A DNA stretch of 64,000 nt from Hydrogenophaga borbori (GCF_003417535.1 NZ_QVLS01000001.1:496001-560000), one strand, 5' to 3'; shown: positions 16,750 to 29,019, numbered from the stretch's first letter. The notes: generated from the sequence alone by a model not told the origin. Numbers and translations are program-made.

Positions 16750-17658
16750 TCACCGCGCCCACGCCCGCACGGTCTCCACGATCAACTCCGAGACCTCGCC
16801 CATCACCGCGTCCTCCAGCAGGCCGGCGCGGCACCACAGGTAGATGGGGCGCGGCGTGGGCGGGCCGGACATGGGCAGTTCCACCAGGCCGAAGCGCGCC
16901 GCCAGGCGGCGCAGCGGAAAGCGCGGCAACACCGCCAGGTGCTGGCCCTGGGCCAGCATGTCCAGCAGCATGGCGGCGTCGCCCAGCACGGTGATCTCGA
17001 CGCGCAGGCGCTGCACGCCCACGGCCTCCAGCTTGCCGCGCACGTCCTGGTCGAAGGGCGAGGCCGTGCCCAGGCTGATCCAGGCGCGGTCGTCCACGTC
17101 CTCGGCGCCCAGTTCGGCCTTGCCCGCCAGCGGGTGCCGGCGCGCGCAGAACACGCCCAGTTCGTCGTCGGCCAGCAGCTGGCGCACGATGCCCGGCGGC
17201 GGGTGCTCCAGCCAGGACGGCGCGATCACGAAGTCGTGCCCGCCGTCGATGAGCTGCTCCAGCAACAGATGGGGCCGGTCGTTCTGCAGCGCCAGTGCCA
17301 GATCGGGGAACTGCCGCAGCAGCACCGGCGCCAGCTCGCCCATCACCGCCGCGCCGATCACCGGGCCGATGCCCAGGCGCACCTGGTGGCGGATGCCGCC
17401 CCGGTGGCGGGCGGTGACCTCGGCCGCGTCCTTCAAACGGCGCGCGATGGCACGGCCCTCGCGCGCCAGCATCTCGCCCAGCGGCGTGCTGCGCACCCCG
17501 TAGCGGCTGCGCTCGAACAAGCGCCCGCCGGCCTGCATCTCCAGCGTCTGCATGTTGTGCGTCAGCGTGGGCTGGGTCAGGTGCAGGTGGCGGCTGGCTT
17601 GGGTGATGGACCCCTTCTCCAGGATCGCGGCGAGCTGCACCAGGTGCCTTGGGTCCAT
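16750..17658 (-). CDS. LysR family transcriptional regulator
   Basis: 302 residues. The HTH is at the start: LVQLAAILEKGSITQASRHLHLTQPTLTHNMQTLEMQAGGRLFERSRYGVRSTPLGEML. The effector domain begins at VRLGIGPVIGAAVMGELAPVLL and contains the usual hydrophobic alternation up to PLRRLAARFGLVELP. The ATG at 17658 is preferred over a longer frame because the family begins with MDPRHL-type residues. It is transcribed divergently from a Bug receptor gene, with an A+T-rich region between, so it probably regulates that receptor in the usual LysR manner. Confidence 0.92.
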   Translation of the reverse strand: MDPRHLVQLAAILEKGSITQASRHLHLTQPTLTHNMQTLEMQAGGRLFERSRYGVRSTPLGEMLAREGRAIARRLKDAAEVTARHRGGIRHQVRLGIGPVIGAAVMGELAPVLLRQFPDLALALQNDRPHLLLEQLIDGGHDFVIAPSWLEHPPPGIVRQLLADDELGVFCARRHPLAGKAELGAEDVDDRAWISLGTASPFDQDVRGKLEAVGVQRLRVEITVLGDAAMLLDMLAQGQHLAVLPRFPLRRLAARFGLVELPMSGPPTPRPIYLWCRAGLLEDAVMGEVSELIVETVRAWAR

Positions 17659-17799
17659 AGGAATTTTTATATTTGGCGAGCAATTTTCAATTTTACGGAT
17701 GCGATCGCCGCCCCTAAGCTCCGCAGAGGCCCCATCGAGGCGTGCCATGGTGAGGCACGCCCGGGGCAATGCCAACCACCCCTATCAGGAGACAGACCG
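17659..17799. promoter_or_regulatory. Divergent LysR/Bug promoter region
   Basis: 141 bp between divergent starts. Positions 17661-17697 are strikingly A+T-rich against the surroundings and hold a tandem pair CAATTTTCAATTTT at 17681-17694 and TTTTTATATTT at 17664-17674, which could form -10 elements and a LysR contact site on either strand. A good ribosome site (CAGGAGAC) precedes the Bug ATG at 17800. No experimentally defined LysR box can be assigned by eye. Confidence 0.5.
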
Positions 17800-18777
17800 A
17801 TGACTTTTTCCCGCCTGCTTCGCGCGCTCGCCCATGCCGGGCTCTTTGCCCTGGCCGCTGGCGCCGTCCATGCGCAAAGCTGGCCAGGCAAGCCGGTCCG
17901 CCTGCTGGTGGGCTCGCCGCCCGGCGGCCCGTCCGACATCACGGCACGCACCTTCGCCGACCAGCTGGGCAAGCGCATCGGCCAGCCGGTGGTGGTGGAG
18001 AACCGGCCTGGCGCCGGCAACAACCTCGCCGCCGCGGCCGCCGCGCGCGCCGAGCCCGACGGGACCACCCTGGTGCTGAGCCCGGACACGGTGCTCACGG
18101 TCAACCCGCTCGTCTACACCAGCGGCGACTTCAACGCCGCGCGCGACCTGGTGAACATTTCGGTCGTCGCCAGCTTCTCGCAGATGCTGGTCTGCAACAC
18201 CGCCGCGGGCGTGCGCAGCGTGGCCGAGCTGGTCGCCAAGGCCAAGGGCGGCACCTCCCTGATGTACGCCTCGGGCGGCCCCGGCGTGCCCGGCCACCTG
18301 GCCAGCGAAATGCTGCTGGAGCAGACCAAGGTGCGCATGGAACACGTGCCCTACCGGGGCCCGGCGCCGGCCACGCAGGCCGTGTTGGGCGGCGAGGTGG
18401 CCTGCGGCTTCCTGGCCACGCCCACGGTGCTGCCGCACGTCAAGAGCGGTCGCCTGGTGGCGCTGGCGGTGTCGTCCGAAGCGCCCTCCTCGCTGGCGCC
18501 GGACGTGCCCACGCTGGCCAAGGCGCTCAACCAGCCCGGCCTGGACGTGAGCTTCCGCCTGGTGCTGCAGGCCGCCAAGGCCACGCCGCCGGCGGTGGTG
18601 GCCGAGATCGAGAAGCACGCGGCCGAGATCATGAAACAGGCGGATGTGCGCGAACGCCTGAAGAACTACGACCTGACCGCCGTGGGCAGCACCAGCGCGC
18701 AGGCCCAACAGGTGCTGACCGCCGAAATGAAGCGCTGGGAGCCGGTGGTCAAGCGGCTGGGGCTGAAGGCGGAGTGA
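17800..18777 (+). CDS. Bug-family (TctC-like) periplasmic solute receptor
   Basis: 325 residues with a Sec signal peptide ending AVHAQ and the Bug motifs SWPGKPVRLLVGSPPGGPSDITART, GQPVVVENRPGAGNNLAAAAAA, LMYASGGPGVPGHLASEM and HVPYRGPAPATQAVLGGEVACGF. It is expected to bind an organic acid in the periplasm. No TctA/TctB transporter subunits are in the window, a frequent situation in Burkholderiales where Bug genes far outnumber transporters. Divergent from a LysR gene that likely controls it. It differs in codon use and sequence from the receptor at 13221, so it is not a recent duplicate. Confidence 0.9.
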   Translation: MTFSRLLRALAHAGLFALAAGAVHAQSWPGKPVRLLVGSPPGGPSDITARTFADQLGKRIGQPVVVENRPGAGNNLAAAAAARAEPDGTTLVLSPDTVLTVNPLVYTSGDFNAARDLVNISVVASFSQMLVCNTAAGVRSVAELVAKAKGGTSLMYASGGPGVPGHLASEMLLEQTKVRMEHVPYRGPAPATQAVLGGEVACGFLATPTVLPHVKSGRLVALAVSSEAPSSLAPDVPTLAKALNQPGLDVSFRLVLQAAKATPPAVVAEIEKHAAEIMKQADVRERLKNYDLTAVGSTSAQAQQVLTAEMKRWEPVVKRLGLKAE

Positions 18778-18895
18778 GGCCGCACGGGCCAGTCCCCCGG
18801 GCGCGCGCGGGCCTGGGCCACCGGGCGGGCCTGGCGCGAGGGGCGCACCGCCGCCGACGACCGCGTCCACCCACGCTGGCGCTAAGCTGGCGCGC

Positions 18896-19633
18896 ATGAC
18901 AGAACTGGTCTACCCCGCCGCCGTGGTCTTGCTGGGCTACGTGGTGCTGGGCATCACGGGCTTCGGCTCGGCGCTGATCGTCGTGCCGCTGCTGGCCTGG
19001 CGCTGGCCCCTGCCCGAGGTGGTGGCGCTCACGCTGCTGATGGACGTGCCCGCGTCGCTGCTGCACAGCGGCCTGAACCTGCGCCAGGTCGATTTCGGCG
19101 AACTGCGCCGTTTGCTGCCCGGCATGGCCGCCGGCACCCTGGCCGGCCTGTGGCTGAGCGGGGTACTGGACGCCCGCTGGCCTTTGCTTGCGCTGGGCCT
19201 CTACGTGGCCACCGTGGGCATCAACGCGCTGCGCCCGCGCCTGGCCGCGCCGCGGCCCCTGGCCGCACCCTGGGCCCATGGCATGGGCTTCGGCATCGGG
19301 CTGGTGGAAATGCTGTTCGGCACGGCGGGCCCCCTGGCCGTGGCCTGGCTCAGCCGCCGGCTGCGGGACGTGCACGCCCTGCGCGCCAGCACCCCGGTGA
19401 TCATCGTGGCCGGCGCCGCCACGGTTCTGCTGGGCATGGCCTGGGTCGGTCGCCTGTCGAGCGGTGCACTGTGGTGGCGCTGGGCCGGCCTGATCGGCCT
19501 GGCCCTGCTCGGCGTGCTGATGGGCAACCGCCTGGCCCGCCACGTACCGGCGCCGAGGCTTCGCCAGCTCATCTGCGGCCTGCTGGTGATCAGCGGGCTG
19601 ATGCTGGTGCGCCACGCCTGGACCCAGGCCTGA
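18896..19633 (+). CDS. TSUP family sulfite exporter TauE/SafE-like permease
   Basis: 245-residue polytopic membrane protein with about seven to eight helices and the TauE/SafE pattern: ITGFGSALIVVPLLAW near the N-terminus, PASLLHSGLNLRQVDFGELRRLLPGMAAGTLAG after it, and the second repeat MGFGIGLVEMLFGTAGPLAVAWLSRR. TSUP members export sulfite, sulfoacetate or other organosulfur or carboxylate anions. It follows the Bug gene after 118 bp of G+C-rich sequence and may or may not be co-transcribed. Substrate unknown. Confidence 0.85.
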   Translation: MTELVYPAAVVLLGYVVLGITGFGSALIVVPLLAWRWPLPEVVALTLLMDVPASLLHSGLNLRQVDFGELRRLLPGMAAGTLAGLWLSGVLDARWPLLALGLYVATVGINALRPRLAAPRPLAAPWAHGMGFGIGLVEMLFGTAGPLAVAWLSRRLRDVHALRASTPVIIVAGAATVLLGMAWVGRLSSGALWWRWAGLIGLALLGVLMGNRLARHVPAPRLRQLICGLLVISGLMLVRHAWTQA

Positions 19634-19660
19634 AGGGCGCCGGGTGGCGGGACGGTTGTC

Positions 19661-19728
19661 CGAGGGAAGTTATTTGAATGAAATCAAATGACTTTCCTTG
19701 GTTTCTCATGTTTTTCATGAGAAACCAA
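19661..19728. terminator. Two overlapping intergenic hairpins between convergent TSUP and guaA
   Basis: The first dyad spans 19661-19677 / 19684-19700: as RNA it makes a 17-bp stem with three G-U pairs and a 6-nt loop (core ATTTGA / TCAAAT). The second is a perfect 13-bp inverted repeat, TTGGTTTCTCATG at 19698-19710 and its complement at 19716-19728, with a TTTTT loop. They share 19698-19700, so they are mutually exclusive as full stems. They sit between convergent stops and probably terminate both genes, although neither is followed by a classical U-tract. Confidence 0.65.
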
Positions 19729-19739
19729 CTGGCGACGGA

Positions 19740-21356
19740 TCACTCCCACTCGATCGTCGCCGGCGGCTTGGAGCTCACGTCGTAGGTCACGCGGTTGATG
19801 CCGCGCACCTCGTTGATGATGCGGCCCGACACGCGCTTGAGCAGGCTGTAGGGCAGCTCGGCCCAGTCGGCGGTCATGAAGTCGCTGGTCTGCACCGCGC
19901 GCAGGGCCACCACATAGTCGTAGGTGCGGCCGTCGCCCATGACACCCACGCTCTTGACCGGCAGGAACACCGTGAAGGCCTGGCTGGTCAGGTCGTACCA
20001 GCTCTTGCCGGAATGCGGCTCGATCGTGGAGCGCAGCTCCTCGATGAAGATGGCGTCGGCGCGTCGCAGCAGGTCGGCGTAGTCCTTCTTCACCTCACCA
20101 AGGATGCGCACGCCCAGGCCCGGCCCCGGGAAGGGGTGGCGGTAGACCATGTCGTGCGGCAGTCCCAGGGCCACGCCGAGTTCGCGCACCTCGTCCTTGA
20201 ACAAATCGCGCAGCGGCTCGAGCAGTTTGAGGCCCAGCTGTTCGGGCAGGCCGCCCACGTTGTGGTGGCTCTTGATGGTGACGGCCTTCTTGCTCTTGGC
20301 GCCACCAGACTCGATCACATCCGGGTAAATGGTGCCTTGTGCCAACCACTTGGCGCCTTTTGTTGAAGCACCGCTTGAGGTGAGCTTGGCGGCCTCGGCC
20401 TTGAAGACGTCAACGAACAGGCGGCCGATGATCTTGCGCTTTTGCTCGGGGTCGCTCACGCCGGCCAGTTCGCCGAGGAAAAGCTCGCTGGCGTCCACGC
20501 GCACCACCTTGGCGTGCAGCTTGCCGGCGAACATCTCCATCACCATGTCGCCCTCGTTCAGGCGCAGCAGGCCGTGGTCGACGAAGACGCAGGTGAGCTG
20601 GTCGCCGATGGCGCGGTGGATGAGCGCGGCCGCCACGGAGGAATCCACCCCGCCGGACAGGCCCAGGATCACCTCCTCGTCGCCCACCTGCTCGCGGATT
20701 TTCTCCACCGCCTCGGCGATGTGGTCGCGCATCACCCAGTCGGGGCTGGTGCCGCAGATCTCCAGCACGAAGCGCTCGAGCAGGGCGCGGCCCTGCACGG
20801 TGTGCGTGACCTCGGGGTGGAACTGCACGCCATAGAAGCGGCGCGCCTCGTCGGCCATGCCGGCGATGGGGCAGCTGGGCGTGCTGGCCATGAGCTTGAA
20901 GCCGGGCGGCAGCTCGGTCACCTTGTCGCCGTGGCTCATCCACACCTTGAGCATGCCGTGGCCTTCGGGCGTGGTGAAGTCGGCGATGTCCTTCAGCAGC
21001 GCGGTGTGGCCGCGCGCGCGCACCTCGGCGTAGCCGAACTCGCGGGTGTGGGAGCCCTCGACCTTGCCGCCCAGCTGCTGCGCCATGGTCTGCATGCCGT
21101 AGCAGATGCCCAGCACCGGGACACCCAGTTCGTAGACGGCCTCGGGCGCCTTGTCGTCCACCTCGTACACGCTGGCGTGGCTGCCCGAGAGCACCACGCC
21201 CTTCAGGCGCCCGTCGGCGGCGAACCCGCGCACCCAGTCGCTGCTGACGTCGCAGGGGTGCACCTCGCAGTAGACGTGCGCCTCGCGGATGCGGCGCGCG
21301 ATGAGCTGGGTGACCTGGGAGCCGAAGTCGAGGATGAGGATCTTGTCGTGCTGCAT
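19740..21356 (-). CDS. guaA: GMP synthase (glutamine-hydrolysing)
   Basis: 538 residues, normal length. Converts XMP, ATP and glutamine to GMP in the cytoplasm. The N-terminal class I glutaminase holds [30 protein letters not shown] with the nucleophilic Cys, and [11 protein letters not shown] with the His-Glu pair. The ATP-pyrophosphatase domain has [16 protein letters not shown], and the dimerisation domain ends in the invariant [10 protein letters not shown]. It lies downstream of guaB on the same strand, but a strong terminator-like hairpin sits between them just 17 nt before this ATG, so expression is likely separated from or attenuated relative to guaB. No strong ribosome site is seen. 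Confidence 0.98.
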   Translation of the reverse strand: MQHDKILILDFGSQVTQLIARRIREAHVYCEVHPCDVSSDWVRGFAADGRLKGVVLSGSHASVYEVDDKAPEAVYELGVPVLGICYGMQTMAQQLGGKVEGSHTREFGYAEVRARGHTALLKDIADFTTPEGHGMLKVWMSHGDKVTELPPGFKLMASTPSCPIAGMADEARRFYGVQFHPEVTHTVQGRALLERFVLEICGTSPDWVMRDHIAEAVEKIREQVGDEEVILGLSGGVDSSVAAALIHRAIGDQLTCVFVDHGLLRLNEGDMVMEMFAGKLHAKVVRVDASELFLGELAGVSDPEQKRKIIGRLFVDVFKAEAAKLTSSGASTKGAKWLAQGTIYPDVIESGGAKSKKAVTIKSHHNVGGLPEQLGLKLLEPLRDLFKDEVRELGVALGLPHDMVYRHPFPGPGLGVRILGEVKKDYADLLRRADAIFIEELRSTIEPHSGKSWYDLTSQAFTVFLPVKSVGVMGDGRTYDYVVALRAVQTSDFMTADWAELPYSLLKRVSGRIINEVRGINRVTYDVSSKPPATIEWE

Positions 21357-21373
21357 GGTGGTCGGTGAACGTC

Positions 21374-21409
21374 AAAAAAAGAGACGGGCCGTCTCGAAAG
21401 ACGACCCGT
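21374..21409 (-). terminator. Intrinsic terminator/attenuator between guaB and guaA
   Basis: Read leftwards, ACGGGTCGTCT (21409-21399), a TTCG tetraloop, and AGACGGCCCGT (21394-21384) form an 11-bp stem with one G-U pair, followed by CTC and seven T residues (21380-21374). This is a textbook intrinsic terminator for guaB transcription. Its unusual feature is position: the T-tract ends only 17 nt before the guaA start codon, leaving no room for a promoter downstream, so any guaA message must pass through it. Confidence 0.85.
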
Positions 21410-21418
21410 TGAGCAGGA

Positions 21419-21510
21419 GGCTCCCCCTTCCAGGGCACCGCGGAACTGGCCTTGCCAGGCCGCAGGTGCCGCCCCCTTGGGGGTGACGCCGCAGGCGGCG
21501 GCGCGGGGGA
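21419..21510. repeat. REP-like G+C-rich intergenic repeat (composite)
   Basis: The guaB-guaA spacer contains short nested palindromes: CCCCCTTGGGGG, GCCGCAGGCGGC and a GGCCTTGCCAGGCC-like dyad. Its left half shares the core GGCCGCAGGnGCCGCCCC with the spacer at 55813-55893. Its right half (CCCCTTGGGGG followed by GC-rich GGCG repeats and GGGG) resembles the spacer at 26948-27024. Such palindromic intergenic elements are dispersed in Comamonadaceae genomes; function unknown. Confidence 0.5.
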
Positions 21511-23683
<2,173 letters not shown>

Positions 23684-23688
23684 CGGTC

Positions 23689-24024
23689 TCAGTACCCGGC
23701 CTTGCTGTTCGGCCGGCGTTTCGAGAACAGACCGGTACCGCGCGCGCCCTGCCCCGCGAAGCGCTCGCGCCGCGCCACCTTGGGGTCCACGCGCAAGGCG
23801 CGCAGCAGCTCCAGGCGGTCGCCCTCGCGCAAGGGCTGGTCGGGCTCGCAGCGGCGGCCCCAGACGGCCAGACTCAAGCCATCTCCCAGCGAGGCCGTTT
23901 CGGGGAACCGCAGGGGCCAGCCCGCCACGCGCAAGGCGTCCCGGGCGCTGGCGCCGTCGGGCAGGTCCACCTCGGCCTGGTGCACCGTGCGCGGCGCGCT
24001 GGCGTACAGCAGGGTCACGCGCAT
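23689..24024 (-). CDS. rnfH: RnfH family ubiquitin-like protein
   Basis: 111 residues. A small beta-grasp protein with family signatures VTLLYASAPRTVHQAEVDLPDGASARDAL, LAVWGRRCEPDQPLREGDRLELLRAL and DPKVARRERF. RnfH proteins (PasI/RatB in E. coli nomenclature) are encoded next to ratA opposite smpB in most proteobacteria; the biochemical role is unclear. Here the gene follows ratA by 3 nt, so the two form a leftward operon. The last 25 residues (Gly/Arg-rich, ending NSKAGY) extend past the fold. Confidence 0.92.
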   Translation of the reverse strand: MRVTLLYASAPRTVHQAEVDLPDGASARDALRVAGWPLRFPETASLGDGLSLAVWGRRCEPDQPLREGDRLELLRALRVDPKVARRERFAGQGARGTGLFSKRRPNSKAGY

Positions 24025-24027
24025 GGC

Positions 24028-24474
24028 TCAGGCGGTGCCGTAGACCTGGTCGGCGCGCTTGACGAAGGCGTCCACCAGGTTGCCCGCGATGCGGTCGAAC
24101 ACCGGCCCCACCACCGCGGCCAGGGCGGCGCTGGAGAAGCCGTAGCGCAGGGTGAACTCGACCTTGCAGGCGCGCTGCGAGCCGTCGCCCAGGGGCAGGA
24201 ACTTCCAGACCCCGTCGAGCTGGGAGAAGGGGCCATCGACCAGCGCCATGTGGACCTCGCGGTCCGGCACATGGGTGTTGCGGGTGGTGAAGCCCTGCTG
24301 CAGGCCGCCAATGGACATGCCCACGCGGGCCACCATGCCCTCGGGCGTGCGCTCGATCACGTCGGCGCGGTCGCACCAGGGCAGGAACTGGGGGTAGTGC
24401 TGCACATCGGTGACCAGCGCGAACATCTCATGGGCGCTGTGCCACAGCAGCACGGACTTGTGAATGGTTTTCAT
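24028..24474 (-). CDS. ratA: RatA/PasT family START-domain protein (coenzyme Q-binding type)
   Basis: 148 residues of the polyketide cyclase/START superfamily: VLLWHSAHEMFALVTDVQHYPQFLPWCDRADV, VGMSIGGLQQGFTTRNTH, LDGVWKFLPLGDGSQRACKVEFTLRYGFSS and DAFVKRADQVYG. Homologues are called ribosome-association toxin RatA/PasT in E. coli and Coq10-like in mitochondria and alphaproteobacteria; a role in ubiquinone trafficking is the more general one. Start at 24474 (MKTIHK) is the only sensible one. Divergent from smpB, the conserved arrangement, with 113 bp of promoter region. Confidence 0.93.
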   Translation of the reverse strand: MKTIHKSVLLWHSAHEMFALVTDVQHYPQFLPWCDRADVIERTPEGMVARVGMSIGGLQQGFTTRNTHVPDREVHMALVDGPFSQLDGVWKFLPLGDGSQRACKVEFTLRYGFSSAALAAVVGPVFDRIAGNLVDAFVKRADQVYGTA

Positions 24475-24587
24475 ACAATCGCCGGTCCCGCGCGGGCACC
24501 GCGCCCGCGGGCGCCGCGACAGGGCCTCGGCGATTCTAGTGTCGCCCCCGCCCTTGCCGCCCGGGCTTTCGCCCCCACCTCCCACCC

Positions 24588-25070
24588 ATGTCCACCACCA
24601 GCCAACACCAGCCCAGCGACAGCCGCATCGCCGACAACAAGAAGGCGCTATTCAACTACGCCATCGAGGAACGCTTCGAGGCGGGCATGGTGCTGCAGGG
24701 CTGGGAAGTGAAAGCCCTGCGCGAAGGCAAGGTGCAGCTCACCGACGGCTACGTGGTCATCCGCGACGGCGAGCTCTTCCTGATCGGCTGCCAGATCAAC
24801 CCCCTGCGCACCGCCAGCACGCACGTGAGCGCCGAGTCCGCGCGCACCAAGAAGCTGCTGCTGCACAAGGCGCAGATCCACCGCCTGATCGGCAAGGTCG
24901 AACAAAAGGGCTTCGCCCTGGTGCCGCTGAACCTGCACTGGAAAGGCGGCCGCGTGAAGTGCGAGATCGCCCTGGGCAAGGGCAAGGGCGAGCACGACAA
25001 GCGCAACACCATCAAGGACCGCGAGGGCAAACGTGAGGTGGAGCGGGCGATGAAAGAGCAAAAGCGCTGA
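24588..25070 (+). CDS. smpB: SsrA-binding protein SmpB
   Basis: 160 residues. The tmRNA partner that delivers SsrA RNA to stalled ribosomes. Signatures: [84 protein letters not shown], and a basic C-terminal tail [26 protein letters not shown]-type needed in the decoding site. The tmRNA gene itself is not seen in the window. It is divergent from ratA-rnfH. Confidence 0.98.
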   Translation: MSTTSQHQPSDSRIADNKKALFNYAIEERFEAGMVLQGWEVKALREGKVQLTDGYVVIRDGELFLIGCQINPLRTASTHVSAESARTKKLLLHKAQIHRLIGKVEQKGFALVPLNLHWKGGRVKCEIALGKGKGEHDKRNTIKDREGKREVERAMKEQKR

Positions 25071-25084
25071 TTTTTTCGGCGCGC

Positions 25085-25113
25085 GGGAATAAACCGCCCC
25101 CGCCCGGCGTTGA
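25085..25113 (+). promoter_or_regulatory. Candidate ECF-sigma promoter
   Basis: GGGAATAAACC at 25085-25095 and CGTTGA at 25108-25113, spaced 15 nt between GGGAATAA and CGTTG, have the look of a group IV (ECF) promoter with an AA-rich -35 and a CGTT-type -10. It lies about 50 nt before the lipoprotein gene that leads the lipoprotein-sigma-anti-sigma operon, so autoregulation by the encoded sigma factor is a natural inference. Confidence 0.5.
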
Positions 25114-25165
25114 CTCCAGTGCAGGACGCCCCGTCCTGCGCCACCATCCACCCGGAGAACACGCC

Positions 25166-25543
25166 ATGAAATCGCTGATGTCCCTTGCCCTGGCCACCGC
25201 CCTGCTCGGCGGCTGCGCCTCGATGCTTGCCCCCGCCGCACCGGCCAAGATGGCCGACGGCGTGCTCGTCGGCCCCAACCAGATGACGCTCTACACCTTC
25301 GACCGCGACGCGGCGGGCAGCGGCAAATCGGTCTGCAACGGGCCCTGCGCCACCAACTGGCCGCCTTTCATGGCCGGCGCCAGCGACAAGGCCGCGGGCG
25401 ACTACAGCATCGTCACCCGCGACGACGGCGCCAAGCAATGGGCCTTCAAGGGCAAGCCCCTGTACTACTGGGTGCGCGACACCAAGCCGGGCGACAAGAC
25501 CGGCGACGGTTTCAACAACGTCTGGCGCGCCGCCAAGCCCTGA
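25166..25543 (+). CDS. COG4315-type secreted repeat lipoprotein
   Basis: 125 residues. Signal peptide with lipobox LLGGCAS (Cys17). The mature part matches the secreted-repeat family PF03640/COG4315: MTLYTFDRDAAGSGKSVCNGPCATNWPPF and QWAFKGKPLYYWVRDTKPGDKTGDGFNNVWR are its two repeats. Two Cys in CNGPC may be a redox or metal pair. Ribosome site GGAGA lies upstream of the ATG. Homologues are often found beside ECF sigma genes, as here (sigma gene 29 nt downstream), so it is probably the envelope target or sensor of that system. Function unknown. Confidence 0.85.
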   Translation: MKSLMSLALATALLGGCASMLAPAAPAKMADGVLVGPNQMTLYTFDRDAAGSGKSVCNGPCATNWPPFMAGASDKAAGDYSIVTRDDGAKQWAFKGKPLYYWVRDTKPGDKTGDGFNNVWRAAKP

Positions 25544-25572
25544 GGCCGCCCGAGCACGGGTCGCCGTCGCCC

Positions 25573-26103
25573 ATGAACCCGCCCGAGCTGATCGCACAGA
25601 TTCCCGCGCTGCGCCGCTACGCGCGGGCCCTCACCGGCGACGCCTGGGCCGCCGACGACCTGGTGCAGGACACGCTGGAGCGCGCCTGCGGCAAGTGGCG
25701 GCTGTGGGCCGTGGGCACCGACCTGCGGGCCTGGCTGTTCACGCTCATGCACAACCTGCACGTGAGCGGCGTGCGACAGCAGCTGAGGCGCTCCGCCGCC
25801 TTCACGCCGGTTGACGTGGACGCGGCGGCAGACGAGCTGGCCGCCCCCGACGCCGCGCAAGACCTGGCGCTGGACCTGCAGCGCTGCCTGCTGCAACTGC
25901 CCGAGGAGCAGCGCGCCGTGCTGCTGCTGGTGAGCCTGGAGGACATGAGCTACGAGCAGGTGGCCCGCATCACCGACACCCCCATCGGCACGGTCATGTC
26001 GCGCCTGTCGCGCGCCCGCGCGCGCCTGCAGGCCTTGCTGGACGCGCCGGCCCGGGGCGTGGCCAGCGCCCCGCCTTCCCCGCACCTGAAGCGGCTGAAA
26101 TGA
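25573..26103 (+). CDS. ECF-type RNA polymerase sigma factor
   Basis: 176 residues with the two sigma domains of the extracytoplasmic-function class. Region 2: LRRYARALTGDAWAADDLVQDTLERACGKW with LRAWLFTLMHNLH. Region 4: LPEEQRAVLLLVSLEDMSYEQVARITDTPIGTVMSRLSRARARL, the -35 reading helix. Regions 1.1, 1.2 and 3 are absent. It is preceded by a lipoprotein gene and followed after 16 nt by a membrane anti-sigma factor, so the three form one operon, probably autoregulated by the promoter at 25085. Confidence 0.93.
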   Translation: MNPPELIAQIPALRRYARALTGDAWAADDLVQDTLERACGKWRLWAVGTDLRAWLFTLMHNLHVSGVRQQLRRSAAFTPVDVDAAADELAAPDAAQDLALDLQRCLLQLPEEQRAVLLLVSLEDMSYEQVARITDTPIGTVMSRLSRARARLQALLDAPARGVASAPPSPHLKRLK

Positions 26104-26119
26104 CGCCGCCCCCGCCGCC

Positions 26120-26947
26120 ATGGACAAGCCCCCTTTCCCTCCCCCGCTGAGCGACGCCGAGATCAACGCCCTGCTCGACGGCCAGCTCGGCGAGGCCGAG
26201 CGCGCCGCCCTCGACCATCGCCTGGCGCACGACGCCGCCGCGCGCGCGCGCCTGGACGCCTGGCGGGCGCAACGCGAGGCGATCCGCGGCCTGCACCGCG
26301 CCCTGCTCGACGAACCGCTGCCGCCCGCCCTGCTGGACGCCGCCCAGCGCGTGGGCGAGGCCCGCCAGCGCGGCGAGCGCTGGTGGCGCTGGGGCGGCAT
26401 GGCCGCCGGCGTGCTGCTGGCCTTTGGCGCGGGCTGGCTGGCGCACGGCCAGTGGCGCGCACCGGCCGAGACCCGGCTGGCCGCGCGAGGCCCGGCCGCC
26501 GCCCTGCCCGCCTTCGCGCACGACGCGGCCCTGGCGCACGCCGTCTATTCGCCCGAGAAGCGCCACCCCGTGGAAGTGGCCGCCGCCGAGCAGGAACACC
26601 TGGTGCAGTGGCTCTCCCGCCGCACCGGCCGGCCTTTGAAGGTGCCCGACCTGCAGGCCCAGGGCTACGCGCTGGTGGGCGGACGGCTGCTGCCCGGCGA
26701 GGCCGGCGCGCGCGCCCAGTTCATGTTCCAGAACGCCGGGGGCCAGCGCGTGACCCTGTACCTGGGGGCGGTGGACCCGGCCTCGGCGGCCACGCCCGCC
26801 GGCCGCGAAACCGCCTTCCGCTTCGCGCCGGACGGCCCGGTGCCGGGCTTCTACTGGGTGGACCAGGGCTTCGGTTACGCGCTCAGCGGCCCGCTGCCGC
26901 GCGAGGCGCTGATGGCGCTGGCCGAGGCCGTGTACCACCAGCTTTGA
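26120..26947 (+). CDS. Transmembrane anti-sigma factor
   Basis: 275 residues. The cytoplasmic N-terminus begins PLSDAEINALLDGQLGEAERAALDHRLAHDAAARARLDAWRAQREAIR, an anti-sigma helical domain without the zinc HxxxCxxC motif. One transmembrane helix lies near 91-107 (GGMAAGVLLAFGAGWLA). The periplasmic part has HDAALAHAVYSPEKRHPVEVAAAEQEHLVQWLSRRTGRPLKVPDLQAQGYALVGGRLLPG, which is typical of ChrR/RskA-type anti-sigma C-domains in betaproteobacteria. It would hold the upstream sigma factor at the membrane until an envelope signal arrives. Convergent with acs. Confidence 0.88.
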   Translation: MDKPPFPPPLSDAEINALLDGQLGEAERAALDHRLAHDAAARARLDAWRAQREAIRGLHRALLDEPLPPALLDAAQRVGEARQRGERWWRWGGMAAGVLLAFGAGWLAHGQWRAPAETRLAARGPAAALPAFAHDAALAHAVYSPEKRHPVEVAAAEQEHLVQWLSRRTGRPLKVPDLQAQGYALVGGRLLPGEAGARAQFMFQNAGGQRVTLYLGAVDPASAATPAGRETAFRFAPDGPVPGFYWVDQGFGYALSGPLPREALMALAEAVYHQL

Positions 26948-27024
26948 CGCCGCCGGCTGTATCGCCGCCGGCGAAACGCACCCCTCGGGGGGCCGCGCCC
27001 CGCGCAGCGGCGCAGCGTGGGGTG
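26948..27024. repeat. REP-like G+C-rich intergenic palindromes
   Basis: Spacer between convergent anti-sigma and acs genes. It contains GCCGCCGGC...GCCGCCGGCG dyads and a CCCCTCGGGGGG palindrome followed by GCGCAGCGGCGCAGCG and GGGG, matching the right half of the element at 21419-21510. It could act as a bidirectional terminator; no U-tract is present. Confidence 0.45.
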
Positions 27025-29019
<1,995 letters not shown>

